Positions 16,908 through 25,405 of a stretch of 64,000 nucleotides of DNA are shown here, in pieces. Each line of letters starts with the position of its first letter. Position 1 is the stretch's first letter. The position numbers and the translations under genes were made by a program. Source of the stretch: Anaerolinea sp. (GTDB lineage: Bacteria; Chloroflexota; Anaerolineae; Anaerolineales; Anaerolineaceae); contig DYEC01000011.1 in NCBI GenBank assembly GCA_020725865.1, positions 62,001 through 126,000 on the forward strand, in the 5' to 3' direction. The notes beneath the pieces are model-generated. The model saw only the letters and a list, made by a program, of their open reading frames with translations. It was not told where the DNA came from and did no database searches.

Positions 16908-18974
16908 ATGTACCTGCTTCAGCCGTTCCGCCGGCTGGTTCGTTATTTTTATCCCGCATTGGATGAGCAACCGCTTATACGTCAATGGCAAATTGGGCTG
17001 GATGCAGTCGGTATTTTGTTCTGTACTCCTCCGGTGCTTATCGGATTGATTTGGCTGGCAGCTGCCAGTGATACATCTTTGCTCGTTGCAAATTTGCCGG
17101 CGATCATGATCCTGGTGGTCGCCGTTCTGTTGTTTGCCCGTCTGCCGTATTTTATTATCTCGGAGGTTGGAAAAGGACATTTCTCGGATATGTCCGGCAC
17201 GTTGGATGAGCAGATTCTTTGGGCAGGGGTATTGATTGCCGGTCCGGTCATGTTGTGGGTGGGGGTGGGGATGACTCTATTGAGTCTGGGCCGCGAACTG
17301 ATTGCGCTGAAATCCTTTCCTCTTCGATTAAATCGTCTGAGGAATCTGATGATCAATTTGGCAGGTTTAACCGTTTGCGCATGGTTAGGGGTTGCGGTCT
17401 ACCGGATGCTGGGCGGGATGATCCCGATGCCCGGTCTTACAGAACGTGAGGTTTTGGCGGCGGCGGTGGCACTGGGGGCGCAGTTTTTTGCCAGTCGCCT
17501 GTTGTGGCTGCTGTTTCTCGGCGGGCTGTTGTATTTTCAGCAGAAGTATGAACCTCATGAACAGGTCCTTCACAGAAGGTGGATCAAATTTGCTGTGTAC
17601 GCTTTGTTTTTGCCGGCGTTGGCATTGCCAGCGGCGATTCTGGCGGCGGGGATTGATACCTCTGTTGGTTTACCTGCCTTTGTGATGTATCTAATCGGGC
17701 TGCTTGTGGCGGCATTTATTCTCAACCGCATGAGCCGGGTCTCGGAAAGCAATCGTCAGCAGCGTCAGCAGTTTGTCCGGCTGGAACAACTGGGGCGGGA
17801 TTTGTTGCTGACACCGCCGGATCAGCCAAACCTGCCTGCGTTGCTTGAAAAACATGTCCCTTCCATGTTTGCCCATACTTCCATGGAAATCCACCTTTTT
17901 CCTGATCAGGTTCTGTTTCGTCACAAAGAAGATTATCTTGGAGCACCTCAGGAAGTCTGGCAATGGCTGGCGACCCACGCCGAAAGCCGGGTGTTTTCTG
18001 CCGATCATCCTCCCCTCTGGCAGGTTCCGGAAGATGAAAGCGGCTGGGCGCTGGTGCCGATCCTTGACCCGGGCACGCAGCTGGTTGTTGGTGGAATTTA
18101 TCTGGCGCTGAGCCGCTGGCATCCGCAAAGGACTGGTGAGGTAGAACGTTTGCTGGTTGCCCTGCAAACACTGGCGGCAACTATCGCTTCTGCTCAAGCA
18201 CGTTCAAGGGAATATGAGCAAACGTTGGCTTACCAGCGGACACTGCAAGAATTGAACCTAGCGGGGCAAATCCAGCAATCCTTTTTGCCCGCTGTGTTGC
18301 CCGTGTTTTTGGGCTGGCAAATCAGTGCTGTTCTCAAACCCGCACAGCAAGCCTCGGGTGATTTTTATGATGTGATTTCACTTCCAGCGGGACGATTGGG
18401 ATTAATTGTTGCCGATGTGGCGGATAAAGGGATGGGAGCGGCGTTATTCATGGCATTGACGCGTACTCTGCTACGCACATATCTCCTCGACGCGAAAACT
18501 CCGCAGGAGACATTAAGGGCGACCAATCAGCGCATTTTGTCGGATACATCCTCAGAGCAGTTTGTCACCGCGTTTGTTGCCGTGCTGGATACCAACACCG
18601 GTGAATTAGTGTATGCCAGTGCAGGGCATAACCCGCCGCTGGCTTTATCCTGCGAACAGCCGGTTACTGCAGCCTTTTTAAATCGCACCGGCATCCCCCT
18701 AGGGATTTATGAAGATACTGTATGGAGTGAGGGGAAGCTGACCTTGCAGGCGGGTCAATCGCTGGTATGCTATACCGATGGGATGCCGGACGCGCAAAAC
18801 CCACAGGGGGAATTTTATGGGTTAGAGCGGCTTAAAATACAAGCTTGTGCCCATGCCGGAGAGGACGCTGGAGAAATTCAACGGGCTTTACTGGATGACG
18901 TAGAAGGTTTTTGTATCGGCACTGCCCAGTTTGATGATATTACCCTGCTAGTTGTAAAGCGGGAAATGGTGTAG
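16908..18974 (+). CDS. Membrane-anchored SpoIIE/RsbU-type serine phosphatase
   Basis: This 688-residue protein has about seven hydrophobic spans in residues 30-295, a GAF-like region (about 310-440), a short coiled linker and a PP2C-type SpoIIE domain (about 455-688). Metal-binding and catalytic motifs are present: ASGDFYDVISL, VADVADKGMGAALFMA, SAGHNPPLAL, CYTDGMPDAQNP and FDDITLLVV. Such phosphatases dephosphorylate STAS-domain anti-anti-sigma factors in partner-switching stress pathways. No anti-sigma kinase or STAS gene is adjacent, so the target is unknown. I start it at ATG 16908 because of the membrane-proximal position and the -10 element just before it. A second SpoIIE phosphatase lies at 32.5 kb. 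Confidence 0.85.
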   Translation: MYLLQPFRRLVRYFYPALDEQPLIRQWQIGLDAVGILFCTPPVLIGLIWLAAASDTSLLVANLPAIMILVVAVLLFARLPYFIISEVGKGHFSDMSGTLDEQILWAGVLIAGPVMLWVGVGMTLLSLGRELIALKSFPLRLNRLRNLMINLAGLTVCAWLGVAVYRMLGGMIPMPGLTEREVLAAAVALGAQFFASRLLWLLFLGGLLYFQQKYEPHEQVLHRRWIKFAVYALFLPALALPAAILAAGIDTSVGLPAFVMYLIGLLVAAFILNRMSRVSESNRQQRQQFVRLEQLGRDLLLTPPDQPNLPALLEKHVPSMFAHTSMEIHLFPDQVLFRHKEDYLGAPQEVWQWLATHAESRVFSADHPPLWQVPEDESGWALVPILDPGTQLVVGGIYLALSRWHPQRTGEVERLLVALQTLAATIASAQARSREYEQTLAYQRTLQELNLAGQIQQSFLPAVLPVFLGWQISAVLKPAQQASGDFYDVISLPAGRLGLIVADVADKGMGAALFMALTRTLLRTYLLDAKTPQETLRATNQRILSDTSSEQFVTAFVAVLDTNTGELVYASAGHNPPLALSCEQPVTAAFLNRTGIPLGIYEDTVWSEGKLTLQAGQSLVCYTDGMPDAQNPQGEFYGLERLKIQACAHAGEDAGEIQRALLDDVEGFCIGTAQFDDITLLVVKREMV

Positions 18975-18983
18975 GGTAAGGAA

Positions 18984-19006
18984 TAAAAAAAGGCTGGATA
19001 CCAGCC
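18984..19006 (-). terminator. Intrinsic terminator of the tRNA gene
   Basis: GGCTGG (18992-18997) and CCAGCC (19001-19006) form a tight hairpin with a 3-base loop. On the minus strand it is followed by seven T, so it ends the tRNA transcript. It may also end the SpoIIE gene on the plus strand, where the T run is shorter. Confidence 0.88.
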
Positions 19007-19015
19007 CTTTTCCAG

Positions 19016-19089
19016 CGCCCCCGGCGTGACTCGAACACGCAACCTTTTGCTCCGCAAGCAGACGCTCTATCCAATTGAGCTACGAGGGC
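19016..19089 (-). tRNA. tRNA-Arg, anticodon GCG (atypical)
   Basis: The minus strand folds as a 74-nt tRNA without encoded CCA. The acceptor is GCCCTCG with CGGGGGC (one U-G pair) and the D stem is GCTC/GAGC with A20 in the loop, as expected for arginine tRNAs. The T arm is GCGTG-TTCGAGT-CACGC. The anticodon loop is TTGCGGA, giving anticodon GCG at plus 53-55 of 190xx (19053-19055) for CGC/CGU codons. The anticodon stem has a C28-A42 mismatch. Most bacteria read this box with ACG (inosine), so GCG is unusual; it may be a second, minor or decaying arginine tRNA. A good terminator follows. Confidence 0.82.
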
Positions 19090-19173
19090 AAATCGCCTTG
19101 ATGCTTAAAATATACCGCGCTCCGGGCGAAACGTCAAGACGCGATTTTTCCCTGCCCTCGCATTCGTTCTTTC

Positions 19174-19390
19174 TCAGGTCAGCCGCTTACGCACTTCGGC
19201 GCTCAAAAAGTCCAGCACCCAGACGACCAGCACAATTGCCCAGATCGCTGTCCCCGCCTTGTGATAGCCGACCATGGAATTAATTTGTTCACTCAAATAA
19301 TAGCCAATGCCGCCGCCGCCGACAAAGCCAATGATGGTTGAAATGCGAACGTTAATGTCCCAATGGCAAACAGCGTGACCGCATAGGGGA
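19174..19390 (-). pseudogene. Remnant of a phosphonate ABC transporter permease (PhnE C-terminus)
   Basis: Read on the minus strand this encodes about 60 residues matching the end of PhnE. It runs WDINVRISTIIGFVGGGGIG, then YYLSEQ, a hydrophobic WAIVLVVWVLDFL and a stop at 19174. Upstream the frame is broken: a PYAVTLFAI-like stretch continues in another frame, and nothing of the first two thirds of the permease is left before the promoter of the next operon. No phnC, phnD or C-P lyase gene is present. This is a decayed 3' fragment between the tRNA and the BMP importer operon. Confidence 0.72.
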
Positions 19391-19394
19391 TTCC

Positions 19395-19436
19395 TTGACT
19401 TGAGGACAAGATTGCATTATATTTAACATATGTTAA
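19395..19436 (+). promoter_or_regulatory. Promoter with palindromic operator for the BMP importer operon
   Basis: TTGACT (19395-19400), a 17-base spacer and TATATT (19418-19423) make a strong sigma70-type promoter. A perfect 14-bp palindrome TTAACATATGTTAA (19423-19436) begins at the last base of the -10 and covers the predicted start site near 19430. A repressor bound there would block initiation. The leader to the first gene is about 190 bases and contains a possible stem CTGCGTC/GACGCAG. Confidence 0.75.
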
Positions 19437-19548
19437 GTAATGTTTAAAAAAGTGGCGGTTTGTTTAATTGCACTGCGTCTTTCTTGTCGTAAAAGCCATC
19501 ATCGAGAGGACGCAGAAACAGCCACAGCTGTTGAAAGGAGGAAGAAAA

Positions 19549-19626
19549 CTGAAACAATATTCTTCTGTCCGTCCCTCTCTGTGTTCAAATTCCAATCTGT
19601 TACATAAAAAGGAGTCTGAGAGATGA
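19549..19626 (+). other. Possible 25-codon upstream open reading frame with CTG start
   Basis: GGAGG (19537-19541) stands seven bases before CTG at 19549. From there 25 codons are open and end in a TGA that overlaps the ATG of the BMP gene (ATGA). The arrangement would couple translation of the binding protein to a leader peptide. A CTG start is rare, so this is tentative. Confidence 0.25.
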
Positions 19627-20642
19627 AACGCCTGTTGTTTCCCCTGTTTGTTTTTGTGACAGTCTTTGCCCTGCTGGCGGCTTGCGCACCAGCAGCAACC
19701 CCCCCGCCTGAACCGACCAAAGCACCCGAACAGCCTGCTAAATTCAAAGCCGGTCTGCTCGCCCCGGGTCCCGTTAATGACGGCGGTTGGAACCAAACCG
19801 CATATGAAGCCTTGAAGCGCATGGAATCCGAGCTTGGCGCAGAGATCGGCTATGTGGAAGTGGAGATGGCACCGGCGGCGTTTGAGAAAGCTTTCCGCGA
19901 TTTTGCCGATCAGGGCTACACCTTCATTCTTGGACACGGCAACGAGTTTACCGATGCCGCTAAAGCCGTTGCTCCACAGTATCCCAACACCTTCTTCTTC
20001 CTTTCCAGCAGCCGCTTCTACGATCCTGCCATCCCCAATCTGATCGGCCTGAATACCGATTCCAGCCAGCCCTGTTATTTGTTCGGTTATATCGCCGCCA
20101 AAATGGGCAAGGGCGCCGGTTTGATCGGTGGAATGGAAATCCCGCCGATTGCTGAAGCCTGGGACGGGTTCATTCTGGGTGCACATTCGGTCAACCCAGA
20201 CTTTCCGGTCAAGTACACCTATCTTGGTAACTGGACCGACACTGCTGCCGCAAAGGAAGCCGCCATCAGCTATGTGGACGGCGGAGCGGACTTCCTGATC
20301 GGAAATGCGGACTTTGCCAACAATGGTGTCTATCAGGCGATGGTGGAAAAGAACGTCTGGGGCTTTGGCATGTTTGGCGACAATACCAGCAAAGCGCCGA
20401 AAAACATCCTCGCCAACTACATCCTGAATTACGGCGAAGGCCTAGTGGAATTGGCGGCTGAGGTCAAAGCCGGCACCTTCAAACCCACCAGCAATATCGA
20501 GTTTGGTCTGAAGCACGACAAGGTCATGTGGATTACCTACAATGACGGTGCCGCCAACCCGGTACCCGCTGACCTGCGCAAAGAGGTTGAAGGCATCGCC
20601 GAGAAGATCAAAGCCGGCGAAATCAAGACCATGTCGAAGTAA
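19623..20642 (+). CDS. BMP-family substrate-binding lipoprotein of a nucleoside-type ABC importer
   Basis: This 339-residue protein starts with a lipoprotein signal (lipobox LLAAC, Cys21), followed by a short Ala/Pro-rich linker and a BMP/Med-like periplasmic binding fold. Visible family features are LLAPGPVNDGGWNQTAYEAL near the N-terminus, FILGHGNEFTDAA and IGNADFANNGVYQAM. Family members bind nucleosides or purine derivatives and hand them to a two-permease ABC importer. GGAG lies upstream of the ATG. It is the first gene of a five-gene operon. Given the molybdenum hydroxylases nearby, a purine or nucleoside ligand is a reasonable inference. Confidence 0.9.
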   Translation: MKRLLFPLFVFVTVFALLAACAPAATPPPEPTKAPEQPAKFKAGLLAPGPVNDGGWNQTAYEALKRMESELGAEIGYVEVEMAPAAFEKAFRDFADQGYTFILGHGNEFTDAAKAVAPQYPNTFFFLSSSRFYDPAIPNLIGLNTDSSQPCYLFGYIAAKMGKGAGLIGGMEIPPIAEAWDGFILGAHSVNPDFPVKYTYLGNWTDTAAAKEAAISYVDGGADFLIGNADFANNGVYQAMVEKNVWGFGMFGDNTSKAPKNILANYILNYGEGLVELAAEVKAGTFKPTSNIEFGLKHDKVMWITYNDGAANPVPADLRKEVEGIAEKIKAGEIKTMSK

Positions 20643-20681
20643 CCCTCCATGCAGGACAGTTGATGCATTGAAGAGAAGAGA

Positions 20682-20717
20682 ATGCGTTGTTGGCAAGTAA
20701 TTGCCAGCAACGCATTT
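20682..20717 (+). terminator. Intercistronic hairpin between binding protein and permease genes
   Basis: A 16-bp stem (20682-20697 with 20702-20717, one G-U pair, GTAA loop) lies between the BMP gene and the first permease gene. There is no long T run. Such hairpins commonly stabilise the upstream message and lower downstream expression, so the binding protein would be made in excess. Confidence 0.7.
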
Positions 20718-20769
20718 CTTTGGGATAATAAGGAAGATTACGCCATATACCGAAAGGATCAACAAGAAC

Positions 20770-21825
20770 ATGGATTGGGCTGCGCTTCGGGCTAGGCTTG
20801 GAAAACAACTCCGCAGCGTTTGGACGCCATTGATTGCTATTCCGATATCGCTTTTGATTGGGGCGGGAATACTGCTACTGTCCGGATATGATCCCATCGC
20901 GGCGTACCAGGCGATGTGGCAAGGAGCTTTTAAGGACCGCATTGCTGTCACAGAAGTGCTGGTCAAGGCAACCCCGCTGATATTCATTGGCGCTGGTCTA
21001 GCAGTTGCTTTTCGGTGCAGTATCTGGAACATCGGCGCTGAGGGACAGTTTTATGTCGGCGCAGTGATGGCAACCGTGGTGGGCATCTATCTGGGGAGCT
21101 TGCCCGGTTATATTCTGATGCCGCTGGTGTTGATTGTAGGTATGATCGGTGGCGCTTTTTGGGGGATGCTGGCGGCTTTTTTGAAAAATCGCTTTGGGGC
21201 GAGCGAAGTAGTGACAACCATCATGCTGAACTATATTGCTATCTATGTTACAGGCTATCTGGTCACGGGTCCGATGATTGAGACTAAAGGTCTGTTTGCC
21301 CAAACACCGAAGATCAGCGAGAGCGCGTGGTTGCCCCGTTTTTTACCCCCAACCCGTCTGCATATTGGCTTTATCCTGGCAATTATCTTTTGTATTGTGT
21401 TGTATATTTTGATATTCAAAACGAGCGTTGGTTTTGCAATTCGGGCAGTGGGTTTCAACCCGGATGCGGCTCGCTATGCCAGTATCAACGTGCGTTCGAA
21501 CATCCTGCTGGCGATGGCAATCAGCGGCGGTGCGGCTGGCCTGGGCGGGGCAGTGGAGGTCGCCGGCATCTCTTATCGCCTGTATCAATTGATTTCGCCC
21601 GGTTATGGATTTGATGGTATTGCCGTCTCCCTTCTCGTTGGTAACAATCCGTTGGGGGTGATTTTTTCCGGGATTCTGTTTGGGGCGTTGCGTTCTGGTG
21701 CGGAAGTAATGCAGTTGAGCGCCAAAGTGCCTTCGGTACTGGTCTTTGCCATTCAAGGGTTGGTAATTCTTTCTGTGGTTGCGACGGGTGCCTATCGCGC
21801 CGTTGTGAGAGAAAAAGAGGAGTAG
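20770..21825 (+). CDS. Nucleoside-type ABC importer, first permease subunit
   Basis: This 351-residue membrane protein has eight to ten spans and the conserved segment FRCSIWNIGAEGQFYVGA, typical of the larger permease of BMP-type (YufP-like) importers, followed by GFNPDAARYASINV. I start it at ATG 20770 because an upstream in-frame start would run into the intercistronic hairpin. A weak AAGGAT lies upstream. It pairs with the next gene to form the membrane channel. Confidence 0.9.
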   Translation: MDWAALRARLGKQLRSVWTPLIAIPISLLIGAGILLLSGYDPIAAYQAMWQGAFKDRIAVTEVLVKATPLIFIGAGLAVAFRCSIWNIGAEGQFYVGAVMATVVGIYLGSLPGYILMPLVLIVGMIGGAFWGMLAAFLKNRFGASEVVTTIMLNYIAIYVTGYLVTGPMIETKGLFAQTPKISESAWLPRFLPPTRLHIGFILAIIFCIVLYILIFKTSVGFAIRAVGFNPDAARYASINVRSNILLAMAISGGAAGLGGAVEVAGISYRLYQLISPGYGFDGIAVSLLVGNNPLGVIFSGILFGALRSGAEVMQLSAKVPSVLVFAIQGLVILSVVATGAYRAVVREKEE

Positions 21826-21831
21826 GTATAT

Positions 21832-22764
21832 ATGGAATTGATGCCGGCACTTCTTTTTTTGCAAAGCATGCTCGCTGCCACTTGGCGAATGGCGACGCCG
21901 ATCATCTATGCTGCAGTTGGTGAAGTGTTCACCGAGCGTTCGGGGGTGCTTAACATTGGTCTGGAAGGAATCATGCTGATCGGCGCCTTTGCCGGCTATT
22001 CTGTTGCTTATGAAACCGGCAATCTTGTGCTAGGGCTATTGGCGGCTTTAGTGAGCGGACTCTTAAGTGGGTTGATCTTTGCTATATTTACCGTCTCGGT
22101 CAAGGCTAACCAGATCGTTGTCGGGGCTGCATTCAATATGATCGGCATGGGATTGAGTGCTTTTCTCTACCGTACGATTTACTCCCAGAGTGGCAGGGTG
22201 TTGAGCCTGCAACCTTTCCGTCCTCTAGACATTCCCGGCTTGAGTGATATACCGTTTTTGGGAGAGGTGTTGTTTCGTCATAACATTATGGTCTATGGTA
22301 CGGTTGTACTGGTGGTTCTGGCGGCGTTTGTTTTGTACCGAACAGCGTTTGGTCTTTCGTTGCGATCGGTTGGTGAACATCCAAAAGCCGCTGACACGAC
22401 GGGCATTAATGTTCCCGCTACCCGCTACGTGGGTGTCTTAATTGGGGCGGTTCTGGCAGCATTGGGCGGGGCTTCCCTGACGCTGGCTTATAGCGACCAG
22501 TTTGTTGAGGGCATCGTTACCGGACGCGGGTTTATCGCGCTGGCGGTGGTGGTTTTCGGGGCTTGGTCTCCATGGGGTGCATTCTGGGCTTCGTTGCTGT
22601 TTGGATCGTTTTATGCCTTACAGCTTCGTTTGCAAGCAATGCCGGAGGTCTTGATACCCTATCAATTTCTTCAGGCACTGCCATATCTTGCGACACTTGT
22701 AGTCCTGATCAGTCTGACAAGGCGAGCACGCGCACCGCGTGCCCTTGGTGTTCCTTATCCATAG
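21832..22764 (+). CDS. Nucleoside-type ABC importer, second permease subunit
   Basis: This 310-residue membrane protein has about eight spans. The motif TERSGVLNIGLEGIMLIGAF is diagnostic for the smaller permease (YufQ-like) of BMP importers, and SVGEHPKAADTTGINV is the cytoplasmic loop that meets the ATPase. It starts six bases after the first permease gene stops and is followed closely by the ATPase gene. Confidence 0.92.
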   Translation: MELMPALLFLQSMLAATWRMATPIIYAAVGEVFTERSGVLNIGLEGIMLIGAFAGYSVAYETGNLVLGLLAALVSGLLSGLIFAIFTVSVKANQIVVGAAFNMIGMGLSAFLYRTIYSQSGRVLSLQPFRPLDIPGLSDIPFLGEVLFRHNIMVYGTVVLVVLAAFVLYRTAFGLSLRSVGEHPKAADTTGINVPATRYVGVLIGAVLAALGGASLTLAYSDQFVEGIVTGRGFIALAVVVFGAWSPWGAFWASLLFGSFYALQLRLQAMPEVLIPYQFLQALPYLATLVVLISLTRRARAPRALGVPYP

Positions 22765-22776
22765 GAGCGGGTGGCT

Positions 22777-24303
22777 ATGGAGGATTATCTGGTTCGTATG
22801 GAAAATATTTACAAGAGTTTCCCCGGCGGGGTGCAGGCAAACCGCGGGATCACGCTGGAAGTGCGCCCCGGCGAGATTCACTGTCTTCTGGGGGAAAATG
22901 GCGCCGGCAAGACAGTTTTGATGAGCATTTTGTATGGGCTGTATAAGCCCGACTCTGGCACCATTTACTATAAAGGCAAAAAACTGGACATTCACAGTAC
23001 AAAAGATGCCATAGCAAACCGCATCGGCATGGTACACCAGCACTTTATGCTGGTGCCGACCCTGACTGTGGCTGAAAACGTCGTCTTGGGGCAGTATCCT
23101 GCCTGGAAAGTCATCAATGATATGGATAAGGTGCATGAGCGCATTCGCGCCATGAGCGACGAGTTTGGGCTGGATGTTGACCCGGCAAAGATTGTTCAAG
23201 ACCTCTCGGTGGGTGAGCAGCAACGGGTAGAAATCCTCAAGGCGCTGTATCATGGGGCAGATTTGCTTATTCTGGATGAGCCAACTGCTGTGCTGACACC
23301 CCAGGAAAGCGAGCACCTGCTCAAGTTCCTGCGCGATCTGGCAAATCGCGGGCTGACGATCATCTTTATCACCCATAAGCTGGAAGAAGTCATGCAAGTC
23401 AGCGACCGGGTGACCGTTCTGCGTGATGGTAAGGTGGTCGGTACGGTCAATACATCAGATACCAACCCGCGTGAGCTGGCGCGCATGATGGTTGGGCGCG
23501 AAGTATTGATGGAATTAAAGAAAGCCCAGACGGAACCGGGCAAGGTGATCTTTTTAGTGCGTAATTTACGGGTGAAAGATGCGCGCGGACTGGAAGTTGT
23601 CAGGGGTGTTTCCTTTGAGGTGCGTGAGCGGGAAGTGTTGGGTATTGCAGGCGTCTCCGGCAATGGTCAGACCGAGCTGGCGCTGGCGCTTGCCGGGCTG
23701 ATTGAAGGCGAATTTGATGAGATGCGTTTGGACGGTCAACTGATTACCAAACGCGATTTACAGCGATTACACCGGTTGGGCATGGCGCACATCCCCGAAG
23801 ACCGCCAGAAGATGGGATTGATCCTGCCTTTCTCGGTAGCAGAAAACTTTGTGCTTAAGACTTATCGAGATGAACCCTTTGCCAGGAGAGGCTTTTTGCG
23901 CTTTGATGCCATCCGTGATTACACCCGCTCACAGGTTAGCAAATTCAGCATACGGGTGGGAGATATTGAGGAAGAAATAGCCCATCTTTCGGGCGGCAAT
24001 CAGCAGAAGGTTGTAGTGGCGCGCGAACTCGACCGCCAGCCGCGCTTTCTACTTGTCAATCAGCCGACGCGCGGGATTGATATTGGCGCGACAGAATTTG
24101 TCCGCCAGCAAATTCTGGCTGAGCGTGATGCTGGCGCGGCTATTCTGCTCATTTCCGCTGATCTGGAAGAAATCTTTGCCCTCAGTGATCGCATTCTGGT
24201 TATGTTTGAGGGACGCTTTATGGGTGAAGTGCCGCCAGATCCGGCGCTGATCGAGCAGGTGGGGCTAATGATGGCTGGCAAAACTGTACAAGTGAGTGAT
24301 TAA
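22777..24303 (+). CDS. Nucleoside-type ABC importer, double ATPase subunit
   Basis: This 508-residue protein has two ABC domains in tandem, as in YufO and RbsA-type ATPases. The first has Walker A GENGAGKT, signature LSVGEQQRVEIL and Walker B LLILDEPT. The second has the family's degenerate Walker A (GVSGNGQTEL) with LSGGNQQKV and LLVNQPTRGID. Only the first site is expected to be fully catalytic. I chose ATG 22777 over GTG 22771 because GGAG is correctly spaced only for the former. Confidence 0.92.
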   Translation: MEDYLVRMENIYKSFPGGVQANRGITLEVRPGEIHCLLGENGAGKTVLMSILYGLYKPDSGTIYYKGKKLDIHSTKDAIANRIGMVHQHFMLVPTLTVAENVVLGQYPAWKVINDMDKVHERIRAMSDEFGLDVDPAKIVQDLSVGEQQRVEILKALYHGADLLILDEPTAVLTPQESEHLLKFLRDLANRGLTIIFITHKLEEVMQVSDRVTVLRDGKVVGTVNTSDTNPRELARMMVGREVLMELKKAQTEPGKVIFLVRNLRVKDARGLEVVRGVSFEVREREVLGIAGVSGNGQTELALALAGLIEGEFDEMRLDGQLITKRDLQRLHRLGMAHIPEDRQKMGLILPFSVAENFVLKTYRDEPFARRGFLRFDAIRDYTRSQVSKFSIRVGDIEEEIAHLSGGNQQKVVVARELDRQPRFLLVNQPTRGIDIGATEFVRQQILAERDAGAAILLISADLEEIFALSDRILVMFEGRFMGEVPPDPALIEQVGLMMAGKTVQVSD

Positions 24304-24327
24304 TCCTTTATAACAGGAGACAGAGCG

Positions 24328-25353
24328 ATGACAAGGTATGCGACCTTATTCCTCACACACCGTGGCGAGCGGCATCAGCAGTCAGCTTTGCAGGCTGCGC
24401 CGCCGGAGTTTGAGATCACCATGCTGCGCGATGCAGATAAGCAAACGATCATTAACCATTTGCCTGGTAAACAATTTCTCATCACCGAACGAAGCGAGGT
24501 GATTGATGCCGAGATCATCGCTGCTGGCAAAGACCTGCGCTTGATTCAACGGCTTGGTTCACAGGTGTATGATATTGACCTGGAAGCGGCGAAGAAAGCT
24601 GGTATTCCGGTTTGTTACTATCCGGTGCGGATGACGGGCATGGTGGCAGAACATATGATGTTGCAGATGCTGGCGCTGGCAAAACGGCTGCGCGAGGCGA
24701 TGTATGTCATCACACTGGACCGCAACTGGGGACTGGAGCCAAAACAATGTGATGAGGATACCTTCGCCATTAACTTTACTGGACGACAAGGCATTGACAC
24801 GCTCAACCAAAAAACGGTCGGCATTGTCGGTTTTGGCGAAATTGGTATTGAACTGGCACGCCGCCTGAAAGGTTTCAATTGCACCGTACTGTACAACAAG
24901 CGCAACCGCCTTGCCGATTTTGCCGAAGCCGATCTCAATATCCAGTATGCAGGATTGGATGAATTGCTTGGGCGGAGTGATTTTGTTGCCATGCTGTTGC
25001 CATACGAGCCAGAGACAGCAGGCTGTGTCAACCGCTCGTTTATCAGCAAGATGAAGAAAGGAGCTTTTCTGATAAGCTGTGGCGCCAGCGGCATCTTCAA
25101 TGAAAAAGATGTGCGCGATGCTCTGGTTTCGGGTTATCTGGGCGGTGTGGCGACTGATACCTTTGCCTGGGAACCCATTCGTCAGGATAACCCCCTGTTG
25201 GAACTGGCGCGCCAGCCGGAAGCCAATATTGTACTGACGCCGCACACCGCCTCCGGCAGTATTGACCCCAACGCGCTGCCCGACCGCAGTGAGGACTACT
25301 CGAATTTGTTACGCTTGCTGCGCGGCGAACCTCTGCTCTATCGGGTGGTCTAG
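24328..25353 (+). CDS. D-2-hydroxyacid dehydrogenase, NAD-dependent
   Basis: This 341-residue protein of the D-isomer 2-hydroxyacid dehydrogenase family has the Rossmann fingerprint VGFGEIGIELARRL near the middle, a catalytic-domain loop SCGASGIFNEKDVRDAL and the catalytic histidine in LTPHTASGS. It reduces 2-keto acids or oxidises D-2-hydroxy acids. It follows the importer ATPase by 24 bases with an AGGAGACAGAGCG site, so it belongs to the same operon. That position suggests it works on a breakdown product of the imported compound, but the substrate is unknown. Confidence 0.85.
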   Translation: MTRYATLFLTHRGERHQQSALQAAPPEFEITMLRDADKQTIINHLPGKQFLITERSEVIDAEIIAAGKDLRLIQRLGSQVYDIDLEAAKKAGIPVCYYPVRMTGMVAEHMMLQMLALAKRLREAMYVITLDRNWGLEPKQCDEDTFAINFTGRQGIDTLNQKTVGIVGFGEIGIELARRLKGFNCTVLYNKRNRLADFAEADLNIQYAGLDELLGRSDFVAMLLPYEPETAGCVNRSFISKMKKGAFLISCGASGIFNEKDVRDALVSGYLGGVATDTFAWEPIRQDNPLLELARQPEANIVLTPHTASGSIDPNALPDRSEDYSNLLRLLRGEPLLYRVV

Positions 25354-25377
25354 GCGCTAAAGCTTATGCCCACATTA

Positions 25378-25404
25378 CAGGGCAGGTTGCGCAAACCTGC
25401 CCTG
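25378..25404. terminator. Bidirectional terminator between convergent genes
   Basis: An 11-bp perfect stem, CAGGGCAGGTT (25378-25388) with its complement (25394-25404) and a 5-base loop, is followed by TTTATTT on the plus strand. It separates the importer operon from the convergent alcohol dehydrogenase gene. Confidence 0.88.
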
Positions 25405-25405
25405 T

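Noticed and set aside
22618-23397. Minus-strand open frame of 259 codons over the importer ATPase gene
   Set aside because: Antisense to strongly conserved ABC motifs and without protein-like features.
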